The notes beneath the pieces were generated by a model. That model saw only the letters and a program-made list of their open reading frames with translations. It ran no database searches and had not been told where the DNA came from. This document shows positions 10,503 to 20,897 of a stretch of 64,000 nucleotides of DNA, one piece after another. Source of the stretch: Xiphophorus maculatus (taxonomy: Eukaryota > Chordata > Actinopteri > Cyprinodontiformes > Poeciliidae). The DNA lies in NCBI RefSeq assembly GCF_002775205.1, contig NC_036450.1:5085199-5149198 (forward strand), in the 5' to 3' direction. The translations under genes were made by a program, and so were the position numbers. The stretch's first letter is position 1; each line of letters starts with the position of its first letter.

Positions 10503-11349
10503 ACAGCACAGGCTCCGTTAGAGCCGCTGAAGTGAGGAGCTAGCTGCTAGCTGTGGCTCTGCAGCACAAACAAAAAACCCTCCAGTAAGTAAATACTTAA
10601 AGCAAAAGACATGTAACACATTTTATTTACTTTCACTGCTTAAGAGGAAGAAACACACTAATAAAAATCAGACCACAGTTTGTTCATTTCATTAGTTCAG
10701 CTGAATCATGATAAACTGCATTATTATGCCTTAAATCAAAAGTAGCAAAACTGGCTACATTGCTTTCATAGACTTAGCTCCTTTTTCTGTTGAATGTGGT
10801 CAATATTTCAATTATGTTTAACTCTTTAACTCTTACTTTAATAAGAAGAGTTTGAAACTGGACGGGCTGAGTGTTACCACTAGCCGACAGCTCCGTATGT
10901 GAGCCGAGAGCAGAGGGGCTATTGAAGCTGATAGTAACACAAAATAAAGTATGCCTTTATTTCTTATCATCTACAATGTAGAGCCTTTAAAACCACAAAA
11001 TAAAATCTGAATATTTTTCTAGAAAACTCTGGTGCTCAGCCTTAAGTTCAAGTTATGATACTTCCCAAATATTAAATTTCTGCATATTTATAGGTTCTCA
11101 GTTGTCCAGGACATGAAAAAACCCACTTGTTGCACATCCTATCACAGTTCCACTCTGGAATTCACTGAGTTCCTGAGAGCAACACATTCTTTCACAAATG
11201 TTTGTAAAAACAGTTTAGATGTCTACATACTTGGCCATGCAAGTTATTGGAACACCTGATTCTGATGATTTGGATGGATGGTCAAATACTTCTGGCAATC
11301 TCTGCTAGCAGCTAGTGAATAGAAATAACTAGCATTGAGAAAATTTTAC
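10503..11349. repeat. Intron module copy 1 (right part)
   Basis: Continuation of the module at 5762-6737. It matches 35964-36553 (up to the LTR in copy 2) and 60833-61749. Near 11210-11300 it carries a Tc1-type terminal relic (motifs GGAACACCTGATTCTGAT and AATACTTCTGGCAAT), also present at 61640-61700. It lacks the hairpin found at 61452-61503. No exon seen. Confidence 0.65.
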
Positions 11350-11523
11350 CTGAGAGTTTCCAGGTTGCAGTTTGGACTCTTCAGTCCAGCAGAGAGAAGC
11401 TTCACTCCTGAATCCTGCAGGTTGTTGTTACTCAGGTCCAGTTCTCTGAGACTGGAGGACTGGGAGCTGAGAACTGAGGACAAAGCTTCACAGCTTCTCT
11501 CTGAGAGGTTACAGCCACTCAGT
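11350..11523 (-). CDS. LRR exon type a of NLR gene B
   Basis: A 174-nt LRR exon, acceptor TCCTCAG and donor CTCAG|GTAAAA. It reads [18 protein letters not shown], then [20 protein letters not shown] and [15 protein letters not shown], a ribonuclease-inhibitor-like double repeat. The codon split with the NACHT exon is CT|A, so the junction is KAL-LSGC and stays in frame. It is followed, after the transposon-filled intron, by the b exon at 5588-5761. Its relatives in gene A are at 61750, 58971 and 56481; gene C has lost its copy. Confidence 0.92.
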
Positions 11524-11735
11524 CTGAGGAGAAAGAGAGAAAAATCTGTTATTAAACAATTTCTTTTCTTTCAAATCAGCAATGTCATTATTGGACAGAG
11601 AAGGAACTATTTTACTTTACACAACCTTTGCATTTGTTGTGAACTGGTTCATTCTATAGTTGGACCTCCTGCCTCAAAGGACTGAACAACAGGTAACAAG
11701 GAGGTTGGAAATAGCATTATAAAATTCCACAATTA

Positions 11736-12272
11736 CCGTATTTTCCGCATTATAAGGCGCATAGAATAGAGGTTGCATTAGAAGCTGGGGTTACGTTATG
11801 CATCCATTAGATGGAACTGCGCTAAAGGGAATGTCAACAAAATAGTCAGATAAGTCAGTCAAACTTTATTAATAGATTACAAACAAGCGTTCTGAAAACT
11901 CCGTTCACTCCCAAAATGAACAGCTGTTGCTTCCTCCGCTTCCGCACCATTGATTTGTTCATATTAAATTTTCTCGCTGCTGCTCTATTCCCGTGTTCTA
12001 CTGCGTAACTGATCGCCTTGAGTTTAAACTCTGCGTCGTAAGCGTGTCTCTTAATAGGAGCCATCTTGGGGTCTTTACACAAAACCCAGCGTGCACCGCG
12101 CGCTTCTCCTTCTACGGGGGAAAATGAAGTCGGCGGCTGCTTACCGTAGTTGCGAGACCTGTTGTGGCTCAGTATTGGTCCATATATAAGGCGCACCGGA
12201 TTATAAGGCGCACTGTCGGCTTTTGAGAAAATGGAAGGTTTTTAGGTGCGCCTTATAGTGCGTAAAATACGG
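11736..12272 (-). mobile_element. Pogo/Tigger-type deletion derivative, 537 bp
   Basis: Bounded by TA dinucleotides (11734-11735 and 12273-12274), the target duplication of the Tc1/mariner/pogo superfamily. The ends are inverted repeats: CCGTATTTTCCGCATTATAA on the left; on the right, read inverted, CCGTATTTTACGCACTATAA. A third copy of the GGATTATAAGGCGCAC end motif lies inside near 12189. Only the N-terminal DNA-binding part of the transposase remains. The paralogous intron of gene A has the uninterrupted site near 62140-62150, so insertion followed the split of the two genes. Confidence 0.82.
11855..12064 (-). pseudogene. Truncated pogo-type transposase: DNA-binding domain only
   Basis: Open frame inside the TIR element. 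Starting at the ATG that gives MAPIKRHAYDAEFKLKAISY, it encodes 69 residues, continuing with AARKFNMNKSMVRKRRKQ, a Brinker/CENP-B-like helix-turn-helix as found at the N-terminus of pogo transposases. After about residue 46 the frame jumps to unrelated sequence and stops; the DDE catalytic domain is absent. Family knowledge says such a domain alone could bind the element's ends but not cut. An upstream in-frame ATG at 12196 would add 44 residues without recognisable features. Confidence 0.72.
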
Positions 12273-12498
12273 TAACTATTTTAATCCAATTTCAATTTTA
12301 ACAGTGGAGAAGTTTTGCTGCTTTAATATGTAACACTATGTCCAGCTGCGGAAGGAAGTCTGTTTCTTTTTTGTGCAACCTCCCAATAAATCATTTTGAA
12401 GAGACAATGCAACAATATATAAACTGAAACATGAATATTTACCTCATAATTAGCAGATTTCTATCTATAGAAAATGCATTAACAATCTGTGTCCTTAC

Positions 12499-14290
12499 AG
12501 AGCTTTGTTGGAGGCTTTAACCACTGGCAGCAGCCTCAGAAGAACCTCCTCTGAAGCAGAGTATTTCTTCAGGTCAAACACATCCAGATCTTTTCCTGAT
12601 GACACTAAGATGAAACCCAGAGCTGACCACTGAGCAGGAGACAGTTTATCTGTGGAGAGACGTCCTGAACTCAGAGACTGTTGGATCTCCTTCACTAGGG
12701 AACGATCATTCAGTTCATTCAGACAGTGGAACAGATTGATGCTTTTCTCTGCAGACACATTTTTACTGATTTTTTTCTTGATGAACTGAACTGTTTTCTG
12801 ATTGGTCTGTGAGCTACTTCCTGTCTTTGTGAGCAGACCTTGTAGGAGTCTCTGATTGGTCTGCAGTGAAAGTCCCAGGAGGAAGCGGAGGAACAAGTCC
12901 AGGTGTCCATTTGGACTCTGTAAGGCCTGGTCAACAGCTCTCTGATGGAGAGATTTTAGGTCAGATCTATTAAGTAATGAAGACTTCTTAGATCTTTGTG
13001 TTTCTTTCATCACGTCAGAACCAGAATTGATAAAGGTCAGATGAATATGAAGAGCAGCCAAAAACTCCTGAACACTCAGATGGACGAAGCAGAACACCTT
13101 GTCCTGGTACAGACCTCTCTCCTCTTTAAAGATCTGTGTGAACACTCCTGAGTACACTGAGGCTGCTCTGATATCGATGCCACACTCTGTCAGGTCTGAT
13201 TCATAGAAGATCAGGTTTCCTTTCTGCAGCTGATCAAAAGCCAGTTTTCCCAGAGACTCAATCATCGTCCTGCTCTCTGGACTCCAGTGTGGATCTGTTT
13301 CAGCTCCTCCATCATACTTGACCTTCTTCACTTTGGTCTGAACCACCAGGAAGTGGATGTACATCTCCGTCAGGGTTCTGGGCAGCTCTCCTCCCTCTCT
13401 GGTCTCCAACACATCCTCCAGAACTGTAGCAGTGATCCAGCAGAAGACTGGGATGTGGCACATGATGTGGAGGCTTCGTGATGTCTTCATGTGGGAGATG
13501 ATCCTGCTGGCCTGCTCCTTATCTCTGAATCTCTTTCTGAAGTACTCCTCCTTCTGTGGGTCATTGAACCCTCTGACCTCTGTTACCATGCCAACACACT
13601 GAGGAGGCATCTGATTGGCTGCTGCAGGTCGTGTGGTTATCCAGAGGAGAGCAGAGGGAAGCAGTTTCCCCCTGATGAGGTTTGTCAGCAGAACATCCAC
13701 TGAGGTGGACTCTGTAGCATCAGTCAGGATCTCCTTGTTGTAGAAGTCCAGAGGAAGTCGACTCTCATCCAGACCATCAAAGATGAACAGAACCTGGAAG
13801 TGTTCAAAGCTGCAGATTTCTTTGGTTTCACTAAAGAAATGATGAACAAGTTCCACCAAACTGAACTTATTCTCTTTCAGCACATTCAGCTCTCTGAATG
13901 TGAATGGAAATATGAACTGGATGTTCTGGTGGGCTTTGTCTTCAGCCCAGTCCAGAGTGAATTTCTGTGTTAGGACTGTTTTCCCAATGCCAGCCACTCC
14001 CTTTGTCATCACTGTTCTGATTGGTTGATCTCTTCCAGGTTGGACTTTAAAGATGTCTTCTTGTCTGATTGTTGTTTCTGGTCTGTGTGTTTTCCTGGAT
14101 GCTGTTTCAATCTGTCTGACCTCATGTTCATCATTGACCTCTCCAGTCCCTCCCTCTGTGATGTAGAGCTCTGTGTAGATCTGGTTCAGAAGGGTTGGAC
14201 TTCCTACTTTAGCAATCCCCTCAAACACAGACTGGAACTTCTTCTTCAGACCAGATTTAAGTTGATGTTGACAAAGTGCAGCAAAATGTC
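12499..14290 (-). CDS. FISNA-NACHT exon of NLR gene B
   Basis: The 1792-nt core exon of a fish NLR-C receptor (NLRC3/NLRP12-like in automatic annotations). Numbered from the start codon in exon 1, it covers residues about 172-768. A FISNA segment (about 182-240, [20 protein letters not shown] and [20 protein letters not shown]) precedes NACHT. Walker A GVAGIGKT is at about 269-276, Walker [10 protein letters not shown] at about 339-347, and sensor ALLWITTRP follows. The CHIPVFCWI motif and winged-helix-like part ([13 protein letters not shown]) follow in turn. NACHT binds ATP and drives oligomerisation. Acceptor TTAATTTAG and donor GCTCT|GTAAGG are in phase with exon 4 and LRR a. No stop or frameshift is seen; catalytic motifs are intact, so the gene may be functional. 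It is close to gene A's exon at 62396. Confidence 0.95.
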
Positions 14291-14421
14291 CTAAATTAAC
14301 ACAATAACGAAAATCTGATATGAAATCAGAGATGTTTTGCATAAATTTGATTCCATCTCTTCAAATTTCAGTAAATGTGTAATTTATCTATCATTTTAAA
14401 TCTCTGAAGAAATGTTCTTAC

Positions 14422-14647
14422 TGCTCTCCAGATGGTCCGCCAGCGTTTCCTGCTTCATCTTCCTCAGAAAGTTCAGTGTGATCTTCATCACTGCTTTTCT
14501 GCTGCTCCTCCTCTGCTCTTCATCCTCACCTTCCAACACCTCATCATCTCTCTGACTCTCTGAACATTCTGGGTAATCTGGACTCAGAACTTTCTGGATC
14601 TTCTTCAGTTCTTTCTTCACAAAAGTGACAATGTTGTCCTCCAGCAG
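14422..14647 (-). CDS. Exon 4 of NLR gene B (N-terminal helical region)
   Basis: A 226-nt exon, acceptor TTCTGTTCCAG and donor AGCA|GTAAGA. It reads LLEDNIVTFVKKELKKIQKV, LSPDYPECSESQRDDEVLEG, EDEEQRRSS and ITLNFLRKMKQETLADHLES: a charged, predominantly helical segment just before FISNA. I know this segment from many fish NLR-C proteins. It resembles a death-fold-like N-terminal region, but that assignment is not proven by the sequence. The junction to exon 5 is in frame (A|GA gives Arg). Confidence 0.9.
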
Positions 14648-14808
14648 CTGGAACAGAATAATAGATGAAGGAAACGTCAGAGTGAAGTCAAGGAGCCAAA
14701 CACCAGATGGATGTTGGACAGACTGACAGTCCTCTGGTCTACAAAGTGCAGCATGAAGGTGACTTTGAACAGAACTCATGGAAAAGTAGTTATTGTTCAT
14801 GTACAGAC

Positions 14809-14887
14809 CATAAATATGGAGTCCAGCTGTGTTTGATGCTGCTGGGCAGACGGACAACTGGGAACCTCTGAGCTCTGCTGGTCCACT
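14809..14887 (-). CDS. Exon 3 of NLR gene B
   Basis: A 79-nt exon: acceptor GGTTCCTCCACAG, donor TTTATG|GTCTGT (less than ideal at +3 but preceded by a proper codon boundary). It encodes VDQQSSEVPSCPSAQQHQTQ and LDSIFM, the low-complexity linker found in fish NLR-C proteins. Entry completes Arg (AG|A) with exon 2, and exit is phase 0, joining LLED of exon 4. Both junctions agree, which supports the exon despite its size. Confidence 0.85.
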
Positions 14888-15116
14888 CTGTGGAGGAACC
14901 AGGAACAATTAGGAAATCAGGAAATATTCAATTAGCAGTATTCACAGACGAAATCACAAAGATTTCACATTAAAAGTCCTTAATATAGAAAAACACAGGA
15001 TCACATAAACACAATTTAAAGTCAGAAAGAGGAAGATGATCTACGAACTAGAAGAACCTCTGATGGTCCACATCAGCTCAGTTTGATTGAGATCCAGCAG
15101 ATCTCACCAACCACAT

Positions 15117-15653
15117 TGTAATGGATAGTGAACTATTTTAAATAAATTGCCCAAATAATGTATATTTGTAGACTATTTATTGTAAATTATTCAAAGTGAA
15201 TTTTTTAAATTAAGAATGTCGCAGATTGTTTTATGGATGTTTGTCTGTTTTTATTAGCATTTTTGTTGGTTTTTTATTTTGTTTTGTTTAATGGTATTTA
15301 CAGTTTGTGATGTTTTGGGTTTTTGTATGTACCTCACGGGCTGCCATAGGTAACGAGGGCAGGCCCTATAAAGGCTGGTAGAATCATTGTGTCAATCAAT
15401 GAGTTGAACTGTCAAGCTGTTTGACATGAAGAAATCAACACTTAGTGTTCCCCAGTGAACGCAGCGAGGTACGTTTTGTTCTGTTGTTTGTATTGTAAGT
15501 TTATGTTTGTATTCTAATATTTGTATATGTTTTAGTTTTCACGGTGACTGAGGTGATCATGGTGGATCTGAATCACCCGTAAAAGAAAAATAAAAACGCT
15601 AAATTCACCCGTTGAGACTGGCTGATTAATTCAAGTGCTGGGGAGCTGCTACA
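15117..15653. mobile_element. Solo LTR, 537 bp
   Basis: Begins TGTAATGG and ends GCTACA (TGTA...TACA ends), flanked by the 5-bp direct repeat CACAT at 15112-15116 and 15654-15658. Inside are a promoter-like CCCTATAAAGG near 15364 and AAATAAAAA near 15588, in the order of U3, R and U5. No internal retroelement sequence adjoins, so this is a solo LTR left by recombination. Its orientation is probably plus, given the order of the TATA-like and AATAAA motifs. It lies in intron 2 of gene B. The family is not determined. Confidence 0.75.
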
Positions 15654-15775
15654 CACATCATGAAGCTTTCCTTCTATGTTGAACTGCTCTCACAATGCAC
15701 AAAAGAACCAAGTCCTGATGAACCAGACTGGCTTTACCAGGTATTTCACAGTGGGTTATGGAAATGTGTCCACCG

Positions 15776-16579
15776 TTAATCTGACGTGGAGCTAGGAAGC
15801 AGCAGATTATCATCATCAACATCCAAACATGGAGATATGAAGATGTTGTCAAAGGGGTTTATGTCTGGTGAAGGAGGGGACCACGTCATTATTCTTTCAT
15901 CTTTAAGGCCTTTACTGGCTAGACACATAGTGGAGTACTTTGATGCGTGTAATGGATCATTGTCCTGCATAAAAATCATGGTCTTCTTGAAACGTGCAAA
16001 CTTGTTCCTGCACCACTGCTTGAAGAAACTGTCTTCTAAAATCTGGCAGTAGGTTTGGGAGTTGACTTTGAGTCCATCTTCAGACCAAAATTGTCCAACT
16101 AGCTCATGTTTAATAATACCAGCCCATATTAGTACCCCACCTCCACCTTGCTGGTGTCTGATGCGAGGTGGATCTCTGTGGCCATTACTGATCCAACTAC
16201 AGGCCCATCCATCTATCTGGGCCATCAAGAGTCACTCTCATCTCATGAGTCCATAAAACCTTTGAAAAATCTGACTTCATATATGTTGTGGCCCCGTCTT
16301 GATGTTTCAACTTATGTGTCTTGTTCAGTAGTGGTCGGGTTTCAGCCTTCTTTACTTTGGCTATATCTCTTTGTTCTGAACATCTTGTACTTCTGGGCAC
16401 TCAAGGTTGGAGTTCTGGAATATAATAGCACTGGAAGGTAATGGCTTTCTGGTAGCTTCATGTCTGATTCTTCTAAAAAATTTTGCAACTAATTTACATA
16501 TTTCTTTCTCAACATGTTTCTTGCAACAGTGTTTACTATTTGCAGCAAAACATTTGATGGTTCTGTGATACTGTCCCAA
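15776..16579 (-). pseudogene. Tc1-like transposase pseudogene
   Basis: Fragments in order: KLVAKFFRRIRHEATRKPLP; RSTRCSEQRDIAKVKKAETR; KSDFSKVLWTHEMRVTLDGP; GGGGVLIWAGIIKHELVGQF; KTMIFMQDNDPLHASKYST; and SPDINPFDN. These match the HTH and DD(34)E parts of fish Tc1 transposases. At least two frameshifts separate them. The first catalytic aspartate is histidine (WTHEM, codon at 16245-16247), the second is kept (MQDND), and the third acidic residue is in a degraded context (PFDN where PIEN is usual). The C-terminal end is missing. It is inactive. Confidence 0.85.
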
Positions 16580-16724
16580 TATCTGAGCAATTTAAAGACT
16601 GCTGCATCCGTCTGAAAGACCTTTTACGATTTTTGACTTTTCAGAGTAACATAAATCTATTCTTTGACCTATTTTGCTTGAGAAAAAGAAGCTTTCTAAC
16701 AATAATGGACACCTTGATATAGGG

Positions 16725-16950
16725 CAGTGATTCTCAATTCCAGTCCTCAGGCCCCCCTGCTCTACATGTGTTAGTATGATCAGCTCTATTTAAGAACAGC
16801 TGATTCAGCTGATGCATGCCTTCTTCTGCAGCCATCAAATGCCACAGAAGGCTGTTAATCACCCACAGATACAAACCAGGTGTGTGGCTGAAAGAAAAAC
16901 AGCCAAAAATGCAAGGCAGGGGGCCTTAGGACTGGAATTGAGAAACACTG
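16725..16950. mobile_element. hAT-type MITE with 8-bp target duplication, nested in Tc1
   Basis: A 226-bp element whose ends are long imperfect inverted repeats (left CAGTGATTCTCAATTCCAG; right inverted CAGTGTTTCTCAATTCCAG, continuing into a run of C/G). Both sides carry the exact 8-bp direct repeat ATATAGGG (16717-16724 and 16951-16958). Eight-bp duplications and CAGTG ends are typical of hAT elements. No coding capacity. Confidence 0.9.
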
Positions 16951-17108
16951 ATATAGGGTGTCCTTAGGCCCCACCCTTCCTCATTAAACAAATACACATT
17001 AGCTGATATTCAGTAAGCATTCCATGTTTACTGCTGGGAGTAGAATAATGTGCATAAAAATGATATGGTCAAAACTAAAAGTTGCCTAGTAATTGTGCAC
17101 ACAGTGTA

Positions 17109-18827
17109 GATATATGTGACAGAATGGACATTAAAAATAATTACACCCCTCCCTTTTTCTTACTTTATTTAAAGACGGTAGACTATAGTCTTAAGCTGCA
17201 CTTCTCCTACTTGAACTGAGATGCATTAAACTGCAGTTACAACAGTTTACCACCAGTTGGCACATAGAACATGGTGAGCACTCCTGCACCGCGAGCCAAA
17301 GGCAATTTAGCGCAGTAATGGCTGGTCAGCTGAGGCGCTCACTGTCACTCTTGTTCGTTAACAGCGTTCAGGTTCAAGAACCTGCAAAAAACACACTATA
17401 TAAAAAATATTTGTTTTTACATATTTGTTAAAACTGTCATTATGTTGTAACAATATGATATGAAAGATGATCTGTGAAAAATCTATTTCCTCTGATCTTT
17501 CCCATTGCTATCTAGAAACAACCAATCTGTGGCAGGTGAGTTTTATTGCTGTCAATCACAATCTCATGTGGCGCTGCTCATCCTCCCTCCTCTCGCTCTG
17601 TGCTATGCTGCAGCTAGGATAGCCTGTTGTGAATGCTCAGTCTAGTTAGCATAGCTACCAATGACAGCAGAAAAACATTTTTCCTGTAACGATAAGATGT
17701 TTCTCCACCATTAGCACATTTAGCAGTTAATGAATGAGGATGATTGACAGCGCTTAGACCCTCTTCCTGGTTCTGATTGGTTGTTTTTGGTCAGAACGGT
17801 GCATTACTTAAGCTAACAGTAGCAGATCAAGGAAGAAGGTGGAGGAGATTGATCTTTTTTCACAAATTATCTGTTTCATAACAAACTATCACGACATGGT
17901 GACATCTTTAACAAATATGGAGAAAAAATATATTTTTTATTAAAGTTATATACTGCAGCTTGAGTAAAATGCAACTACATAGCATTTTTTGAGAAGTCTG
18001 GATTGTTTTATGTATATTTTGCACATTGTGTTTCACTGTTGCTGGTGGGGAGAGACATTTCAGTATCTAGAACTAATAGAAAACATTTAAGCAACCTACT
18101 TGCAAACTGTATGTGGACTGTTGCATGTAAAATTCATGAGCAGTAAATATTGTGCTAGTATCAGTATTGGACCAAAGAAAGCAAGGCAGTAGCAAGCCTT
18201 TAAAATTGTGACGCTTTTTATGGGTCAAATAGACTCAAAACATTTTAACAGCAGCTGCACGGAGGGCCCAATTTAACTTTTTGTGCCCAAGATTCCTGGC
18301 GGCGCCCCTGCAGACAGATCCAAATGACTGATGAACTTGCGCAGATTTCTCTGCAGATGCAACCAGGAGGAATTTGTGAGGCTGCATGTTCAGATCCCAG
18401 CAGCTGAACTGCTGGTATTTTCAGTGAAGTCGTTTGATTTAATTTATTATAAGTTATTGAGGCCACAGTCAGTGGTTTTTATCACTGCGGAGAAAAAGTT
18501 AGAAGTTTATCTGCTTTATGTGTGATGGGACCTGGATTCACGGTTTAACTAGGTGAATAATAACTAAACCATGAGGCTGAATAGCCTATGTTAATATGAT
18601 TATAATTTGACAGGTAAAAATAGTAAATGACATGATTCTGATCATTGATCCTCCTGAATAATGTCCAGCCTTGTTTAAAGAGCAGAAAAATCTGTTTCTG
18701 AGACAAAAATGTTGGTTTGAAATGACTGAGAGAAGTTTGGTGATCTTAGTGTTGAGCTCCGACATGGAGAAGAACCAGGAATCATTTCCACTCTGACCAT
18801 CCAAGGAGGATCTGATGGAGCTTCAAT
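17109..18827. other. Intron 2 of gene B: non-coding, no feature identified
   Basis: No coding segment with family resemblance. The part around 17180-17970 has a composition and wording that resemble a dispersed fish repeat, but I could not define its ends. The rest is AT-rich. Confidence 0.5.
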
Positions 18828-18864
18828 CAGAACCAGATGGTCCGTTAAAGACCATCTGGTTCTG
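18828..18864. repeat. Perfect 15-bp hairpin at a duplication boundary
   Basis: CAGAACCAGATGGTC and its exact reverse complement are separated by CGTTAAA. The right arm is where homology to gene C's 5' region begins (42085 onward). Confidence 0.9.
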
Positions 18865-19164
18865 AAAGATATCCACATGAGATATTTATTTAGTTTAACT
18901 GTGGAAATGGTTAATAATCCACTATGTTGGATGATGTTTGAACCACAGAGATGAAACTGGAATCATAAAATTAATTCATAAAAACCTTTTTCTTTCAGCA
19001 TTACTCTCTGGAAAATAAATTACATTTATATTTAGAGAACAATCCAAATATCAATCTAGAAATTAAACTCACTTCTGATTTTTTTGTTTGTGTGTTAAAT
19101 TAATATTGGATGGTCATAATAACAGATATAAACTGAACAGTTACAGCAGTTAGAAACAGCTCAC

Positions 19165-19284
19165 CTCTCTGATGGTGGAGATCCAGGAGATTTAAAGTCA
19201 ATGATATAACTCTTTGAAAAGTCGCTCTTAAAGGACACACAGCTGGGTTCTGGTTCTGGTTCTGGTTTGAGTCTCTGATGGATC
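19165..19284 (-). CDS. Exon 2 of NLR gene B
   Basis: A 120-nt exon: acceptor TTTCTGTCAG, donor GAGAG|GTGAGC. It encodes IHQRLKPEPEPEPSCVSFKS and DFSKSYIIDFKSPGSPPSE. The SCVSFKSD motif is repeated in N-termini of many fish NLR-C proteins. Phases (2 in, 2 out) agree with exons 1 and 3. The paralogue in gene C (42400-42519) reads SDRSKGEVINFKSPG at the same place, the form I know from the family; gene B differs at several of these residues. A TTG/TCTGG repeat encodes the PEPEPEP stretch. Confidence 0.88.
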
Positions 19285-19418
19285 CTGACAGAAACATGAT
19301 GATTAAAACTCAATCAGCAAAGAGGAGCAGCAGCAGCTTCATCACCACGTCTGTTCTGGCCTGATATAGTGAACGCTGTGTGGAAAGGGCTGTGGACAGT
19401 TAGAGATGGTGACCTCAC

Positions 19419-19507
19419 CTCTGACCTTTGCTCTGGCTCTCATCTTCCCCACACAGAGTGGTTTTAGAGGGAGGGACTCCCTCCTCTCTGTCCTCACACT
19501 GATCCAT
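19419..19507 (-). CDS. Exon 1 of NLR gene B (start codon)
   Basis: Begins with ATG at 19507-19505 and reads MDQCEDREEGVPPSKTTLCG, then EDESQSKGQ, ending at donor CAGAG|GTGAGG. This is the standard first coding exon of fish NLR-C genes (MDQCEDREEGVPPSKTTLC-type start). The split Arg codon joins exon 2 in frame. It was chosen as start because no acceptor-like sequence with an open upstream frame is seen. A near-identical copy starts gene C at 42742. Confidence 0.92.
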
Positions 19508-20897
19508 GCTGCTGAATTCACATCAGCTCACACACACTTTCTACCTTCACCTGCAGAGGAAACACACATCATTCATCTGCACATCAACTCTGATCATCCT
19601 TTACATCATTAGAGCTGGAAAAAGATCAGCTGCTCCTCCTCTGATTGGCTCTTCTTCTCTGCTTCATATCAGTGTCAGGTGAATGCAGTCAGACAGCAGA
19701 GAGGCAGAGGAAGCTGCCATCAGCTGCTGCACTTCTACTATCAGTCCACTAGATGGAGACATGGAGCAACATTTACTTTCACTGATTCAACCTGAACAGG
19801 AAGTATTTTAGTTGGTTAATAATTAAACTCAACAAGTGGATTATCTGCTCTATCAAATATTAACTATTTAATAATCCAACTGAATTAAACATATTTTTAA
19901 AATAACATTATTTTATTTTGAAAGGAAGCAACAGGACATTCTGACTTTAATGGTGGAGACCAGAGTTTGATTCCAGGAAATAAAACCAAGAATCAGTTTG
20001 TTCAGAGAAGAAAATAAATAAAACCAGCTGTTCAGCAGAGAACTTCAAACAGCAGATTTTAGTTTTTTAGCTGAAATCAGAAGTGAACATTTTCTCCAAA
20101 CATCAGAGCAGAAACAAGCAGGAATATCCTGATGACAAAGTTCAAGTAGGAAACAAAGCAAACTTACAGTTTGTTCAAATGATCCAAAGAGTTGATGAAG
20201 AATATCTGAGCAACAAGCTGAGACCCAACAGAACCACGGTAGATCCAGAGTGGTGCCACAAATAAACTATTTAGTTTTAACTGAAAGTGTTATGAGGAGA
20301 AAAGAGCCCAGACTGGTCTGACTGGTCTGACTGACTGGGAGTCAGAGGAAAGTTATTCTGTTGACGTCTGAAGACAGAATCACTTCTCATAAATCTGGAT
20401 CCGCTGTTATTCTGCTGATCCAGGTTCTGTTCAACACCAACTGAACCAGAACCTTTTTTAACTTGGAACCAACTGAACTCTTCATTAGTGGGGGTTTGTC
20501 TCCCTCTGCTGGTGAAACTCTTACCTGCATATTGTCTGGTTATTAATAACAGATTAAGTGATTTTTAAATGATCCAAATACAGCTCTTGAAAAGATTAAG
20601 AATCCTCTTAAAATGACCAGTTTCTCTGATTTTACTTTTTTATACATATATGTTTGAGTAAAATGAACATTGTTTTTTTTTCTATGTGTAGGAATTATTT
20701 ATCTATTTTCAGTTAAAATTTAGATTATTTAGTTCATTTTTATTTGTTTATTTTCTAGTTGATTTATAGTTAGAATTTTTGTTTAATTTGTTATTTTAAA
20801 TAGGTTCTTTGGTTAGTAATTCACTTAATTAGTTAATTAATTTCAGTTTGGGAAGTGGGTGTTTCACCGTATAAATAGGTCTTAGGCAGGCAAGTAC
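19508..20897. other. 5' flank of gene B; homologous to 5' flank of gene C
   Basis: The first about 300 bases (to about 19830) are nearly identical to 42743-43060; beyond that, similarity is patchy (20090-20265 resembles 43370-43540). This is probably the promoter and upstream non-coding exon region, but no TATA box or specific regulatory site could be assigned. An AT-rich segment with TATAAATA near 20871 might be part of an LTR, but its ends are not visible. Confidence 0.5.

Larger units (their letters stand above)
15776..17106 (-). mobile_element. Degenerate Tc1-like transposon (truncated on one side)
   Basis: A Tc1-type terminal motif (ATTGTGCACACAGTG) ends at 17106 next to TA at 17107-17108. 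The transposase reads leftward in three overlapping frames (16361-16579, 16197-16400, 15776-16228). The element stops inside the C-terminal third of the transposase, and I see no matching terminal repeat on the left. A 226-bp hAT-type MITE is nested in its upstream region (16725-16950). The solo LTR lies immediately to the left. Confidence 0.8.
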
